DNA from: Kordiimonas lipolytica
GTDB lineage: Bacteria; Pseudomonadota; Alphaproteobacteria; Sphingomonadales; Kordiimonadaceae
DNA: 64,000 bases
Direction of reading: 5' to 3'
Assembly (NCBI RefSeq): GCF_001550065.1
Contig: NZ_LRUB01000023.1
Coordinates: 9,640-73,639, forward strand
Below are positions 22,708-32,568 of this stretch, piece after piece. The position numbers and the translations under genes were made by a program. The stretch's first letter is position 1; each line of letters opens with the position of its first letter. The notes beneath the pieces were generated by a model. That model searched no databases. It was not told the DNA's origin and saw only the letters and a program-made list of their open reading frames with translations.

Positions 22708-23784
22708 ATGGCTAAAACAATGAAAGCTGCAGTATTTGTCGAACCAAACAGAATTGTACTTGATGAGAAGCCTATACCGGATGTGGGGCCTCTTGACGCT
22801 CTGATCCGCATTACGACGACCACCATCTGTGGCACCGACATCCACATTCTGAAAGGGGAATATCCGGTCGCAAAGGGCCTTACCATCGGTCACGAACCCG
22901 TGGGCATCATTGAAAAGCTTGGCTCGGCCGTGACCGGATATGAAGAAGGTCAGCGGGTAATTGCTGGAGCTATTACCCCAAGCGGGCACAGTGCAGCGTG
23001 CCTTTGCGGCCATCATTCCCAGGATGGAGCGGGAACGAAGCATGGCTTCAAGCCACTCGGCGGATGGCGTTTTGGCAATACCATTGATGGTGCCCAGGCA
23101 GAGTATTTGCTGGTTCCGGATGCAATGACAAACCTTGCTTTAATACCGGACGGACTGACGGATGAGCAAGTGCTTATGTGCCCGGATATCATGTCAACCG
23201 GCTTTTCCGGTGTGGAATCCGGCCAGGTGCGCATAGGTGATACCGTGGCGATATTTGCGCAAGGTCCCATCGGGCTCTGTGCAACCGCAGGCGCGCGCCT
23301 GATGGGAGCCACCATGATCATCGGCGTTGACGCGATACCTGAGCGCATGACTATCGCCCGCAGGATGGGAGCTGACTATGTTGTCGACTATACCAAGGTC
23401 AATCCGGTGGACGAAATCATGCGACTGACGGATGGACGGGGCGTGGACGTTGCGGTAGAGGCGCTTGGTCGTCAGGAAACCTTCGAAGTGGCTCTCCGTG
23501 TGTTGCGGCCAGGGGGAACCTTGTCTTCGTTGGGTGTGTATTCCGGCGATCTGAAAATTCCCCTAGATGCGTTTCAGGCTGGTCTCGGTGACCATCGGAT
23601 TATCACTACGCTGTGTCCTGGCGGCAAGGAGCGCATGCGCCGTTTGATGGAAGTCATTGATTCCGAACGCGTGGATACCAGCCCACTGGTAACACATCGC
23701 TTTGCGCTTGAGGACATTGAGGAGGCCTATGAACTGTTTGCGAACCAGCGAGATGGTGTCCTCAAGGTCGCGCTGACACCATAG
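22708..23784 (+). CDS. Zinc-type alcohol dehydrogenase (isopropanol/threonine dehydrogenase-like)
   Basis: A 358-residue medium-chain dehydrogenase/reductase. The catalytic zinc ligands are the Cys in 'TTICGTDIHIL' and His-Glu in 'IGHEPVG'; the NAD(P) fold follows in 'AIFAQGPIGLCATAGARLMG'. The four-Cys structural zinc loop of classical ADHs is absent (only 'ACLCGHHSQDG' there), as in the tetrameric isopropanol-dehydrogenase branch. It would interconvert a secondary alcohol or short aldehyde with NAD(P)H, a way to balance redox under low oxygen. The ATG at 22708 is chosen over a GTG at 22684 because GGAGGAGG lies 7 bases before it. It is the first gene of an operon with a universal stress protein, a P-type ATPase and an antiporter. 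Confidence 0.85.
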   Translation: MAKTMKAAVFVEPNRIVLDEKPIPDVGPLDALIRITTTTICGTDIHILKGEYPVAKGLTIGHEPVGIIEKLGSAVTGYEEGQRVIAGAITPSGHSAACLCGHHSQDGAGTKHGFKPLGGWRFGNTIDGAQAEYLLVPDAMTNLALIPDGLTDEQVLMCPDIMSTGFSGVESGQVRIGDTVAIFAQGPIGLCATAGARLMGATMIIGVDAIPERMTIARRMGADYVVDYTKVNPVDEIMRLTDGRGVDVAVEALGRQETFEVALRVLRPGGTLSSLGVYSGDLKIPLDAFQAGLGDHRIITTLCPGGKERMRRLMEVIDSERVDTSPLVTHRFALEDIEEAYELFANQRDGVLKVALTP

Positions 23785-23877
23785 CCTGTGGGTTGTACGT
23801 GCATCCAGCTTAAACATGATGCACGCAGGCCATGCACATTTTTGGGGTCGTGGACCTCGGAATCAAGGAGGCTAAAT

Positions 23878-24819
23878 ATGCGTCACTACCACAATCCGCT
23901 CTATGTTAGCTATGGTGTCGCTGACGAAACCGAGGGACTAAAGCAGGCACTGAGTCTGGCACGGAATAACGGCGCTCCATTGGGGGTTCTGGTTGTGTGC
24001 CCGGAATTTCCAGAAGAATTTCCTGACTACCGGAAGAAGTACGAAGAGGCGCTTGTTGCTCAGGCTGAAGCGTCGATACGTTCGACCAAAAAAGCTATCA
24101 AGCAAAAAGAAGGCATTGTCGATATTACGATTGAACTCGTTAGCGACAATACTCCGTCCATAAAGATCATTCAGTATGTGCTCCGGCACGGGCACGACCT
24201 GTTGATAAAGGAGGCTGAGCTTCTCAAAGGCAGTGACAGCGGCTTTAAGGCTATCGATATGGAGTTGCTGCGCCAATGTCCTTGTGCAATGTGGCTATGC
24301 CGCCCGATTGCACATTCAAGACAGCATATTCAGGTCGCCGTGGCCATTGACCCGGAGAGCATGGAACAAGCGGCGAAGGCTCTATCAAAGCGCATGTTGG
24401 AATTGTCGCGCTCGCTGGCAGATAGCTGCAGCGGCGAGTTGCATATCGTTTCCTGCTGGGATTACGAGTTCGAATCCTTCCTGCGCGACAGCATCTGGAT
24501 AAAAGCCACGGATGCGCAAATTGCAGAAGCTGTTCAGGGCACCCAACACAAACACCGCACGGCACTTGAGGGGCTGATCAAGGCATCCGGCATTTCCGGC
24601 AACTGCCGGGTGCACCATCTGCGCGGCAAGGCCGAGGAATGTATCCCGTCTTTCGTGACGGACAAGAAGATCGACATTCTGGTGATGGGTACGGTTGCCC
24701 GTACCGGCATCCCTGGCTTCATCATCGGTAATACGGCGGAGAATATCGTGCAGAATCTCTCCTGTTCATTGATGGCACTTAAACCACAGGGGTTTGTCTC
24801 ACCAGTGAAAGCGTACTGA
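23878..24819 (+). CDS. Tandem-domain universal stress protein (UspE-like)
   Basis: A 313-residue cytosolic protein made of two Usp domains. The second ends in the nucleotide-binding signature 'VMGTVARTGIPGFIIGNTAENI' followed by 'CSLMALKP', the pattern of UspE-type proteins; the first domain lacks a clear G-x2-G-x9-G motif. Usp proteins promote survival in stasis and oxygen limitation, usually by binding ATP or other ligands. The ATG at 23878 is preceded by AAGGAGG at the right distance; the longer open frame from 23788 has no such signal. It follows adh by 93 bases and precedes the P-type ATPase by about 15, so it is likely in the same FNR-box-driven operon. Confidence 0.9.
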   Translation: MRHYHNPLYVSYGVADETEGLKQALSLARNNGAPLGVLVVCPEFPEEFPDYRKKYEEALVAQAEASIRSTKKAIKQKEGIVDITIELVSDNTPSIKIIQYVLRHGHDLLIKEAELLKGSDSGFKAIDMELLRQCPCAMWLCRPIAHSRQHIQVAVAIDPESMEQAAKALSKRMLELSRSLADSCSGELHIVSCWDYEFESFLRDSIWIKATDAQIAEAVQGTQHKHRTALEGLIKASGISGNCRVHHLRGKAEECIPSFVTDKKIDILVMGTVARTGIPGFIIGNTAENIVQNLSCSLMALKPQGFVSPVKAY

Positions 24820-24834
24820 AGGTATAGGGTGATA

Positions 24835-27567
24835 ATGGAAAAGGCGGGCGCGGACGAGAGCCAGAAATCATGGCACACGTTATCTACTGAAAATTCGTTG
24901 GAGCTTCTTAAAGCTCCGGCGGGCGGGCTTTCGCATGTTGAAGCAACAAAGCGGCTCGCGGAATACGGCCCCAACCGACTGCCGGAAGCCGCCCGTCGCA
25001 GCGGCTTCAAGCGTTTTCTGCAGCAATTCCATCATATCCTGATCTATGTGCTGATCGGCTCCGCTGCGATTACAGCTGCGCTCGACCACTGGATCGATAC
25101 GGGCGTGATCCTGGCCGTGGTTGTCGCCAATGCCCTTATCGGGTTCATTCAGGAAGGCAAGGCGGAAAAGGCGATGGAGGCCATCCGCCATATGCTGGCG
25201 CCCCGCGCCAATGTGCTCCGCGATGGGGAAAGACACCGCATAGAAGGCGAAGCGCTCGTTCCCGGTGACATTGTCTTGCTTGAAGCGGGAGACAAAGTGC
25301 CCGCCGATCTGCGCCTTCTAACCGCGCATGGCATGTCGGTGCAGGAGGCTATTCTGACCGGCGAGTCATTGCCGGTCGAGAAACATACTAAACCAGTGGC
25401 CAGTGACGTCGCTCTCGGCGACCGGTCGTGCATGGCATTTTCCGGCACGTTGGTGACGGCTGGCCAAGCCAAAGGCGCTGTCGTAGGCACCGGCAGCCAG
25501 ACCGAAATCGGACGCATCAGCGGGCTGATTTCAGAAGTTGAAACACTGACCACGCCGCTTGTGGCGCAGATGGGTATCTTCGCTAAATGGCTGACCATCC
25601 TCATTCTGCTGATTGCCGCGTTGTTGCTGGCTTACGGATATTTTGTCGGCCACCATGAATTCACAGAGATGTTCATGGCGGTGGTAGGGCTATCAGTTGC
25701 CGCGATCCCCGAGGGGTTGCCTGCTGTCCTGACCATTACGCTGGCGATCGGCGTACAGGCTATGGCGCGGCGCAATGCCATCGTACGGCGTTTGCCGGCA
25801 ATTGAAACACTGGGATCGGTTTCCGTTATCTGCACCGACAAAACCGGCACGCTCACACGCAACGAGATGATGGTAGCCTCTGTGCTTACCTGTCAGCATC
25901 TTTTCGCCTTGGAAGGCGACGGATATGCGCCTGAAGGACTGCTCAAGCTAGAAGATGCACATGTCGCACCTTCCGAACATGCCGTGCTGGAAGAACTCGC
26001 GCGTGCGGCGGCACTCTGCAACGATGCATTCCTGCGCGAGCATGATGGCGTATGGACGGTAGAGGGCGACCCGATGGAGGGGGCGCTCCTAGCCTTTGCT
26101 GGAAAAATGGATGTGGATGTCCGCAAGACACAGGCGGCGTGGACACGCACGGACGCTATTCCGTTCGATGCCAAGCACCGCTTCATGGCGACACTGAATC
26201 ACGACCATGAACGCCATGCGTTTGTGTTCGTCAAGGGCGCTCCGGAACAGATACTTGCCATGTGTCAGGATCAGCGCGCCATGAACGGTTATACGGAAGC
26301 ACTGGATATTGCTTACTGGCACGGGAAAGCCGAGGCTATCGCCGCGCTTGGGGAGCGTGTGCTCGCCGTTGCGGTGAGACCGGTGAAGTCGGACCATACG
26401 GTGCTCGAACATGGGGATGTTGAAGGTACACTCACACTGCTGGGTATGACAGGGATGATCGACCCGCCGCGTGCAGAGGCGATTGCGGCAGTCAAGGAAT
26501 GCCACGGCGCAGGCATCCGTGTGAAAATGATCACGGGCGACCATGCAAAAACGGCGGCTGCTATCGGCAAGCAAATCGGATTGCAAAACCCGGAAAAGGT
26601 TCTGACCGGACGCGATCTCGACGGTATGGACGACGCGGTACTGCGTCAGACCGTGCTGGCTTGTGACATCTTCGCCCGCACCAGCCCGGAACATAAACTG
26701 CGGTTGGTCATGGCGCTGCAATCGCATGGCATGACAGTTGCGATGACCGGGGATGGCGTGAATGACGCGCCCGCCCTGAAACGCGCCGATGCGGGTATCG
26801 CCATGGGCTTAAAAGGCAGTGAAGCGGCCAAGGAAGCGGCGGAACTTGTGCTGGCAGACGATAACTTTGCCTCCATAGCCGCCGCAGTATGGGAAGGCCG
26901 CACCGTCTACGACAACATCAAGAAAGTGATCAGTTGGACGCTTCCCACCAACGCAGGCGAAGCGATGACCATCATTGTCGCGTTGCTGGCTGGGATGACA
27001 CTGCCGATAACACCCGTCCAGATTCTGTGGGTCAATCTCATTACCGCTGTAACACTGGGCATCGCGCTTGCTTTTGAACCGACGGAAGAAAGTACCATGC
27101 GCCGTCCGCCGCGCCCTCGTGATGAACCGCTGTTAACCGGCGGGCTGGTCTGGCATATCGTGCTGGTGTCGTTGCTGTTCCTTTGCGGCGTGTTCGGCAT
27201 GTATCACTATGCAGTTGACCGGGGCTATTCGGTAGAACTCGCCCGCACCATCGCGCTCAACGCGCTGGTGGTGATGGAAATATTCCACCTGTTCTTTATC
27301 CGGAATATCTATGGCACTTCGCTGACATGGAAGGCGGTGCGCGGGACCAAGATGGTTTGGACGGTGGTCATCGTCATCACTGCCGCGCAATTCGCGATTA
27401 CCTATCTGCCGCTCTTGCAGACGGTCTTTGCCACAGAGTCCATCCCATTCCTGGATGGCCTGCTGATTGTCGGTGTCGGCGTGGCCCTGTTCGCGATCAT
27501 CGAAATCGAAAAACAGGTCCGCCTTCGGGCATCACAAAAAGTGACGAATGATCATGCCCGATCTTAG
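24835..27567 (+). CDS. Cation-transporting P-type ATPase (type II)
   Basis: About 910 residues with all P-type ATPase landmarks: N-terminal cation ATPase domain ('GGLSHVEATKRLAEYGPN'), actuator motif TGES at 175-178, 'IPEGLPAVLT' in M4 (typical of type II pumps), phosphorylation site D335 in DKTGT, 'KGAPEQ' and the hinge TGDGVND from 638. About ten membrane segments are visible. In M6 the usual N-x-x-T-D of Ca2+ pumps reads 'NLITAVTLG', so the Asp ligand is missing and the transported ion (Ca2+, Mg2+, Na+ or K+) cannot be named. An alternative GTG start lies two codons upstream at 24829. The 3' end overlaps the antiporter gene by 20 bases. Confidence 0.9.
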   Translation: MEKAGADESQKSWHTLSTENSLELLKAPAGGLSHVEATKRLAEYGPNRLPEAARRSGFKRFLQQFHHILIYVLIGSAAITAALDHWIDTGVILAVVVANALIGFIQEGKAEKAMEAIRHMLAPRANVLRDGERHRIEGEALVPGDIVLLEAGDKVPADLRLLTAHGMSVQEAILTGESLPVEKHTKPVASDVALGDRSCMAFSGTLVTAGQAKGAVVGTGSQTEIGRISGLISEVETLTTPLVAQMGIFAKWLTILILLIAALLLAYGYFVGHHEFTEMFMAVVGLSVAAIPEGLPAVLTITLAIGVQAMARRNAIVRRLPAIETLGSVSVICTDKTGTLTRNEMMVASVLTCQHLFALEGDGYAPEGLLKLEDAHVAPSEHAVLEELARAAALCNDAFLREHDGVWTVEGDPMEGALLAFAGKMDVDVRKTQAAWTRTDAIPFDAKHRFMATLNHDHERHAFVFVKGAPEQILAMCQDQRAMNGYTEALDIAYWHGKAEAIAALGERVLAVAVRPVKSDHTVLEHGDVEGTLTLLGMTGMIDPPRAEAIAAVKECHGAGIRVKMITGDHAKTAAAIGKQIGLQNPEKVLTGRDLDGMDDAVLRQTVLACDIFARTSPEHKLRLVMALQSHGMTVAMTGDGVNDAPALKRADAGIAMGLKGSEAAKEAAELVLADDNFASIAAAVWEGRTVYDNIKKVISWTLPTNAGEAMTIIVALLAGMTLPITPVQILWVNLITAVTLGIALAFEPTEESTMRRPPRPRDEPLLTGGLVWHIVLVSLLFLCGVFGMYHYAVDRGYSVELARTIALNALVVMEIFHLFFIRNIYGTSLTWKAVRGTKMVWTVVIVITAAQFAITYLPLLQTVFATESIPFLDGLLIVGVGVALFAIIEIEKQVRLRASQKVTNDHARS

Positions 27568-29260
27568 CTTCCTGCATGCCTCGCCGTTCTATGAACTGAC
27601 GGCGCTCATTGCCCTGGCCGCTGTTATCGGTTCCGTAGGCTTGTTGCTGCGCCAGCCGATGATCGTCAGCTTCATTGCAGTCGGCGTACTGGCCGGCCCC
27701 TCAGCCCTCGGGATTGTGCAGTCGCACGAACATATCGAGTTGCTGGCAGAGCTCGGCATCGCCGTGCTGCTATTTCTGGTCGGCCTGAAACTGGATTTGA
27801 AGCTGATCCGTACCCTTGGCCCCGTAGCGCTAGCAACAGGGCTGGGGCAAGTGACGTTCACCTCGGTGATAGGTTTTCTCATCGGTCTTGCGCTGGGGCT
27901 GGATACGGTCACTTCTCTCTATGTTGCCGTGGCGCTGACCTTCTCCAGCACCATCATCATCGTCAAACTGCTCTCAGATAAACGCGAAGTCGATTCCCTA
28001 CATGGCCGGATCGCCATTGGCTTTCTGATTGTGCAGGACCTTGTCGTCGTGTTGGCGATGATGGTTCTGTCCGCCTTCGGTGTGGGTGCCCAGGAGGGGA
28101 ATGATGGTTCGGTGTTCGTACATATCAGCACTAACGTGTTCTACGGCATTCTGATGCTAGGTTTTATCCTGCTTTTTATTCGCCACCTCGCGACGCCGCT
28201 GGTTAGCCGCATCGCCCACTCACAAGAACTGCTGATTATTTTTGCCATTGCATGGGCTGCGCTTCTGGCCACCATTGGCAGCGAGCTTGGTTTCAGTAAA
28301 GAGTTGGGTGGCTTGCTCGCCGGGATATCGCTGGCCTCCACGCCATTCCGCGAAGCCATCGTGGCGGGCCTTTCCTCTCTGCGGGATTTCCTCCTGTTGT
28401 TTTTCTTCATTGCACTGGGCTCGCAGCTCGATCTCGGTTTGCTTGGCGCGCAAGTTGCTCCCGCACTGGCCTTTTCTGTCTTTGTGCTTATCGGTAACCC
28501 GCTGATCGTGATGATCATTATGGGTTTGATGGGGTATAGAAAACGCACCGGATTTCTGGCTGGACTGACCGTCGCCCAGATCAGCGAGTTTTCGCTCATC
28601 TTTATGGCGATGGGACTCACGCTGGGGCATGTCTCGGCGGAATCGTTGGGGCTAGTGACTCTGGTTGGGCTGATTACGATTTCCCTGTCGGTTTATATGA
28701 TCACTTATTCCCACGGCCTTTATGGCAGGCTGGAGCCTTGGTTCGACCTATTCGAACGGAAGAAGCCCTACCGTGAGGAAAAACTCGAACAGCAGCTCCT
28801 GGCCAAAGGGGAATACGACGTTATCCTTTTTGGTATCGGTCGGTACGGAAAAGCCATTGCACACTATCTGTTACAGCAGGAATACAGCTTGCTGGTGGTA
28901 GATTTCAATCCGGATGAGGTTCGCCGCTGGCGGGCACAGGGGCATGCGGCCATTTATGGAGATGCGAGCGATCCGGCATTTATCGCCAGCCTGCCATTAA
29001 ATGGCGTCAAGTGGATTGTCTCCGCCATGCCCCAGCATGATATCGGCGTCACTCATGAGGATCCTCGTCTCATCCTTCTGGAAGGGTTGAAACAGCAACA
29101 CTGCAGCGCCGGAATCGCAATATCTACTCAGCGCTCCCACGATAGGGAAATCCTCAGAGAGAAAGGGGCGACACTGGTTCTCCTGCCGTTTTTTGACGCG
29201 GCGGAACAGGCTGTGTTGCGGATGAAGATCTTGCAAGAAAAATTAAGAGAAACTGAATAG
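27548..29260 (+). CDS. CPA2-family K+(Na+)/H+ antiporter with RCK/TrkA-N domain
   Basis: A 570-residue inner-membrane protein. Residues 1-385 hold about twelve hydrophobic segments with the CPA2 motifs 'GVLAGPSALGIV', 'ALTFSSTIIIVKLLSDK' and 'LGGLLAGISLASTPF'. From about 410 a cytosolic Rossmann-type TrkA-N/RCK domain begins ('YDVILFGIGRYGKAIAHYLL', 'GDASDPAFIASL') that would bind NAD(H) or another nucleotide and gate the transporter, as in KefB/KefC. It exchanges a monovalent cation for protons and so adjusts cytosolic pH and K+. The start overlaps the ATPase gene by 20 bases, so the pump and antiporter are made together. It is the last gene of the operon. Confidence 0.9.
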   Translation: MIMPDLSFLHASPFYELTALIALAAVIGSVGLLLRQPMIVSFIAVGVLAGPSALGIVQSHEHIELLAELGIAVLLFLVGLKLDLKLIRTLGPVALATGLGQVTFTSVIGFLIGLALGLDTVTSLYVAVALTFSSTIIIVKLLSDKREVDSLHGRIAIGFLIVQDLVVVLAMMVLSAFGVGAQEGNDGSVFVHISTNVFYGILMLGFILLFIRHLATPLVSRIAHSQELLIIFAIAWAALLATIGSELGFSKELGGLLAGISLASTPFREAIVAGLSSLRDFLLLFFFIALGSQLDLGLLGAQVAPALAFSVFVLIGNPLIVMIIMGLMGYRKRTGFLAGLTVAQISEFSLIFMAMGLTLGHVSAESLGLVTLVGLITISLSVYMITYSHGLYGRLEPWFDLFERKKPYREEKLEQQLLAKGEYDVILFGIGRYGKAIAHYLLQQEYSLLVVDFNPDEVRRWRAQGHAAIYGDASDPAFIASLPLNGVKWIVSAMPQHDIGVTHEDPRLILLEGLKQQHCSAGIAISTQRSHDREILREKGATLVLLPFFDAAEQAVLRMKILQEKLRETE

Positions 29261-29791
29261 CTCCAAACTGAGTGAGCCCTGATACTGATAGGGCCGCCGA
29301 CGATGTCCTGTAAATATGGCTGACGGACACTTGTCGATGCAGACGACTATCGAAAGCCTTTCACAGGAAAGGCAAGCGTCCGGTGAGGAAGGGAGGTTCA
29401 GGAACATGTCTAAACTCAACTACTATACTCGTTGCACTAGACACAGCTTTTTAACGTCAAGACCTTTTTTGCAGGAAAGTGACGCGCAGGTCACGGATAT
29501 TGGCCAATATCAAAGCTACGCCACGTCCCTTTCAGGTTGAATATGATTGTTTCCAGTTAGTGCTGAATTACCGTTGTGAGTCAGAAAGCACACTGGTAGA
29601 TCAGCGAGCCTGTCAATTGGTGAAGCTGAAGGTCTCTATGCTGCCTGTGCTTCATGCATCTGACTGCGTGCCTCACGCGGGTAGACCAAACGGTTCATAT
29701 TGATTTCTGTCAATGACGATTGATCGTCGCTCCTTATGCTTAATGGTGGCATTTACGCTTCGTGGATACTGCGAACAGGAGGGATTGTCAG
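29261..29791. other. 531-base intergenic region with a palindrome and the promoter of the acs-pdh operon
   Basis: No gene is supported here. A perfect 16-bp palindrome GATATTGGCCAATATC occurs at 29496-29511. At the 3' end lies an FNR-type box (29700-29713), followed after one base by the inverted repeat GACGAT-TG-ATCGTC (29715-29728), a possible second operator. The AGGAGGG ribosome-binding site of the acyl-CoA synthetase closes the region. Confidence 0.5.
29700..29713. promoter_or_regulatory. FNR/FixK-type box upstream of the acyl-CoA synthetase-pyruvate dehydrogenase operon
   Basis: TTGATTTCTGTCAA differs from TTGAT-N4-ATCAA at one base. It is centred about 85 bp upstream of the start at 29792. 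A GACGAT-TG-ATCGTC inverted repeat lies directly beside it on the gene side. Confidence 0.65.
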
Positions 29792-31576
29792 ATGCTGCCC
29801 ACAGAGGACAAGTCATTCGTGTCACAATCTTCGCCGCTGGAGCAGCGGATCGGTCAAGCCCTGCTTTGGCATGGCAAGGACTATGAGGCCCTTTGTTCGA
29901 CCTTTTCCTGGAAGGCAGCCGGACGCCAGTTGGACGGATTGCCGGAAGGCGGGCTCAATATTGCTTATGAGGCGGTTGACCGGCATGTGATGTGGAACGG
30001 CTGCGAGAAGACCGCCATCCGCTGGCTCGGGAAATCGGGTAACTGTCGCGATATCAGTTACGCCGACCTGGCGCGCGATACGGCCCGGTTCGCGTCGGTC
30101 CTTGATCATCTGGGCATTGAGCAGGGGGAGCGGGTTTTCGCGCTGATGGGACGAGAGCCCGCACTTTATGTCACCGCTTTGGGCACACTCAGGCGTGGTG
30201 CCGTGTTCTGTCCGCTTTTTTCAGCATTTGGGCCGGACCCCATCAAGGCACGCATCAGTATCGGCGAAGGTGCTGTGCTTGTGACCACGAAAGCATTCTA
30301 TCAGAAAAAAATCGCCCACATCAGGGGCGAGTTGCCAACGCTCAAGCACGTCCTGATCGTGGGAGATGCGGATGACCTGCCGGATGATACGCTGTCGTTT
30401 GATACCCTGTTGGCAGCCGGTGATCCCGGCTTCCCTGTGGCACAAACGAGGCCGCATGACATGGCGCTTCTGCATTTCACCAGCGGTACGACCGGTAAGC
30501 CCAAGGGGGCGTTCCATGTGCATGAAGCGGTGCTGGCGCATCATGTGTCGGCGCAGTACGCTCTTGATCTCAGGAAAGACGATATCATCTGGTGCACCGC
30601 CGATCCCGGTTGGGTGACAGGCACCTCCTATGGCATTATTGCGCCGCTGACGACCGGTGCGACCATGATTGTTGACGAGGCAGAGTTCAACCCCGAGCGC
30701 TGGTACACCATACTGCAGGATCAAAAGGTAACGGTTTGGTATAGCGCGCCCACAGCCATCCGCATGTTGATGAAGGCGGGAGGCGACTTGGCGCGCGAAT
30801 ATGATCTGTCGGCGCTCAGGTTCCTGGCGTCGGTGGGGGAACCCCTGAACCCTGAAGCGGTGATCTGGAGCGCTGACGTTTTTGGTAAACCATTCCATGA
30901 CAATTGGTGGCAGACGGAAACCGGCGCGATCATGATTGGCAATCTGGCCATAGGTGATATCAAACCGGGGTCGATGGGGCGCCCGCTGCCAGGTATTGAC
31001 GCGGGCATCGTTGAACTGCGCGAGGATGGTAGCGTGCGGGAAATCACGTCTGCGGGTGAGGTGGGTGAGTTGGCTCTCAGGCCCGGCTGGCCCTCGATGT
31101 TCCGCGGATATCTGCACGAGACAGCGCGCTACGAGAAATGCTTCAAGGGCGGCTGGTACCTGAGCGGCGATCTGGCTATGCGCGACACGGACGGCTATTA
31201 TTGGTTCGTCGGGCGTGCGGACGACATGATCAAATCGTCTGGTCATCTGATTGGCCCATTTGAGGTGGAAAGCGCGCTTGTGGCGCATGATGCCGTGGCG
31301 GAAGCCGCGGTGATCGGCGTGCCGGACGAACGCGCGGGCGAGGTGGTGAAGGCGTTCGTGACGCTCCATCACGGGATTGAACCCGACGAGACGACGAGAC
31401 GCGATATCCTTGCCCACGTCCGGCGCAGCCTTGGCGCGGCTGTCGCGCCACGGGTGATCGAATTTGCCGATGAATTGCCGAAAACCCGGAGCGGAAAGAT
31501 CATGCGGCGGCTCTTGAAGGCCCGTGAGCTCGGGCTACCGGAGGGCGACACGTCCACCCTGGAGACATTCAAATGA
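29792..31576 (+). CDS. Acetyl-CoA synthetase-like acyl-CoA ligase
   Basis: A 594-residue AMP-forming ligase. The ATP-binding P-loop '[19 protein letters not shown]' is clear, the acetyl-CoA synthetase-like '[14 protein letters not shown]' sits in the centre, and '[34 protein letters not shown]' (shown in parts) holds the hinge. The C-terminal '[14 protein letters not shown]' has the catalytic Lys that is often acetylated. It is shorter than AcsA (about 650) and may use acetate, propionate or another short acid. The ATG at 29792 follows AGGAGGG; an upstream frame extension to 29762 lacks such a site. It overlaps pdhA by 4 bases (ATGA) and heads a five-gene operon that makes or uses acetyl-CoA. 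Confidence 0.88.
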   Translation: MLPTEDKSFVSQSSPLEQRIGQALLWHGKDYEALCSTFSWKAAGRQLDGLPEGGLNIAYEAVDRHVMWNGCEKTAIRWLGKSGNCRDISYADLARDTARFASVLDHLGIEQGERVFALMGREPALYVTALGTLRRGAVFCPLFSAFGPDPIKARISIGEGAVLVTTKAFYQKKIAHIRGELPTLKHVLIVGDADDLPDDTLSFDTLLAAGDPGFPVAQTRPHDMALLHFTSGTTGKPKGAFHVHEAVLAHHVSAQYALDLRKDDIIWCTADPGWVTGTSYGIIAPLTTGATMIVDEAEFNPERWYTILQDQKVTVWYSAPTAIRMLMKAGGDLAREYDLSALRFLASVGEPLNPEAVIWSADVFGKPFHDNWWQTETGAIMIGNLAIGDIKPGSMGRPLPGIDAGIVELREDGSVREITSAGEVGELALRPGWPSMFRGYLHETARYEKCFKGGWYLSGDLAMRDTDGYYWFVGRADDMIKSSGHLIGPFEVESALVAHDAVAEAAVIGVPDERAGEVVKAFVTLHHGIEPDETTRRDILAHVRRSLGAAVAPRVIEFADELPKTRSGKIMRRLLKARELGLPEGDTSTLETFK

Positions 31577-32568
31577 ACAAGTATGCCCCAGGCGATGTCC
31601 GCCCGCACTTAACGCGCGACCATTGCCTGCACCTGATGAAGCAGATGACCCGTATCCGCCGGTTCGAAGAAAAGTGTGCAGAGCTCTACACCCAGGAGAA
31701 AATCCGGGGCTTCCTGCACCTGTATATCGGTGAAGAGGCTGTGGCGACCGGGGTGACAGAAGCCCTGGGCCCCGAGGATGCCGTGGTGGCCACTTACCGC
31801 GAACACGGGCATGCGCTTGTGCGCGGGGTGCCCGCGGATCGCATCATGGCGGAAATGTTCGGGAGGATTGACGGTGTCTGCCGGGGGCGCGGCGGATCGA
31901 TGCATCTTTTCGATGTCGGGCGGCGCTTTTATGGCGGCAATGCCATCGTGGGCGGCGGCCTGCCGCTGGCGGTTGGCCTCGCGCTTGCCGACAAGATGCA
32001 GGGGCGCGACCGGGTGACAGTTTGCTTCTTCGGCGAAGGGGCTGTAGCAGAAGGCGAGTTCCACGAAAGTCTCAATCTCGCGGCGCTATGGAAATTGCCC
32101 GTCCTGTTCGTGTGCGAAAACAATGGCTATGCCATGGGCACAGCGCTCGACCGATCCGAGTCTGAGACCGATATCCATGCCAAGGCCGCCAGTTACCGGC
32201 TACCTGCTGAAGTGGTGGATGGCATGAATGTGGTGGAGGTGGAAGCCGCAGCCCGCCGTGCCACGGGTGCCATCCGTGCGGCTGAAGGGCCCTATTTCCT
32301 TGAGTGCCGCACCTACCGCTTCCGCGCCCATTCCATGTTCGACCCCCAGCTGTACCGCTCGAAAGACGAAGTGGCGGCGTGGGAGAAGAAGGGCCCGGTG
32401 GTTCGCTTCCGGGATTGGATGGTGGCGGCGGGCATGGCGCATGAGGCCGATCTCGCTCGGATCGAGGAAGAGGTGGCAGCGGAAGTGACAGCCGCAGTTG
32501 CCTTTGCCGAAGCAAGCGAATGGGAAAGCGTGAACACAATGCTTGAAGAAGTAGGGGCTTTGGGATGA
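31573..32568 (+). CDS. pdhA: Pyruvate (2-oxo acid) dehydrogenase E1 component, alpha subunit
   Basis: A 331-residue thiamine-diphosphate-dependent subunit. The ThDP/Mg motif begins with '[20 protein letters not shown]' and ends at 'CENNGYAMG'. The E1-alpha phosphorylation-loop region '[20 protein letters not shown]' is present, as is '[11 protein letters not shown]'. With the beta subunit it decarboxylates pyruvate and passes the acetyl group to lipoyl-E2. '[20 protein letters not shown]' fits pyruvate or acetoin dehydrogenases better than branched-chain ones. It overlaps the genes on both sides by 4 bases. With an FNR-type box in front of the operon, this is probably a second, low-oxygen-induced complex and not the housekeeping one. 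Confidence 0.9.
   Translation: MNKYAPGDVRPHLTRDHCLHLMKQMTRIRRFEEKCAELYTQEKIRGFLHLYIGEEAVATGVTEALGPEDAVVATYREHGHALVRGVPADRIMAEMFGRIDGVCRGRGGSMHLFDVGRRFYGGNAIVGGGLPLAVGLALADKMQGRDRVTVCFFGEGAVAEGEFHESLNLAALWKLPVLFVCENNGYAMGTALDRSESETDIHAKAASYRLPAEVVDGMNVVEVEAAARRATGAIRAAEGPYFLECRTYRFRAHSMFDPQLYRSKDEVAAWEKKGPVVRFRDWMVAAGMAHEADLARIEEEVAAEVTAAVAFAEASEWESVNTMLEEVGALG

Noticed and set aside
30221..31417. A 398-codon leftward open frame opposite the acyl-CoA synthetase gene
   Set aside because: It is the antisense shadow of a strongly recognisable gene, is rich in His/Arg as shadows of GC-rich codons are, and shows no domain or ribosome-binding site.
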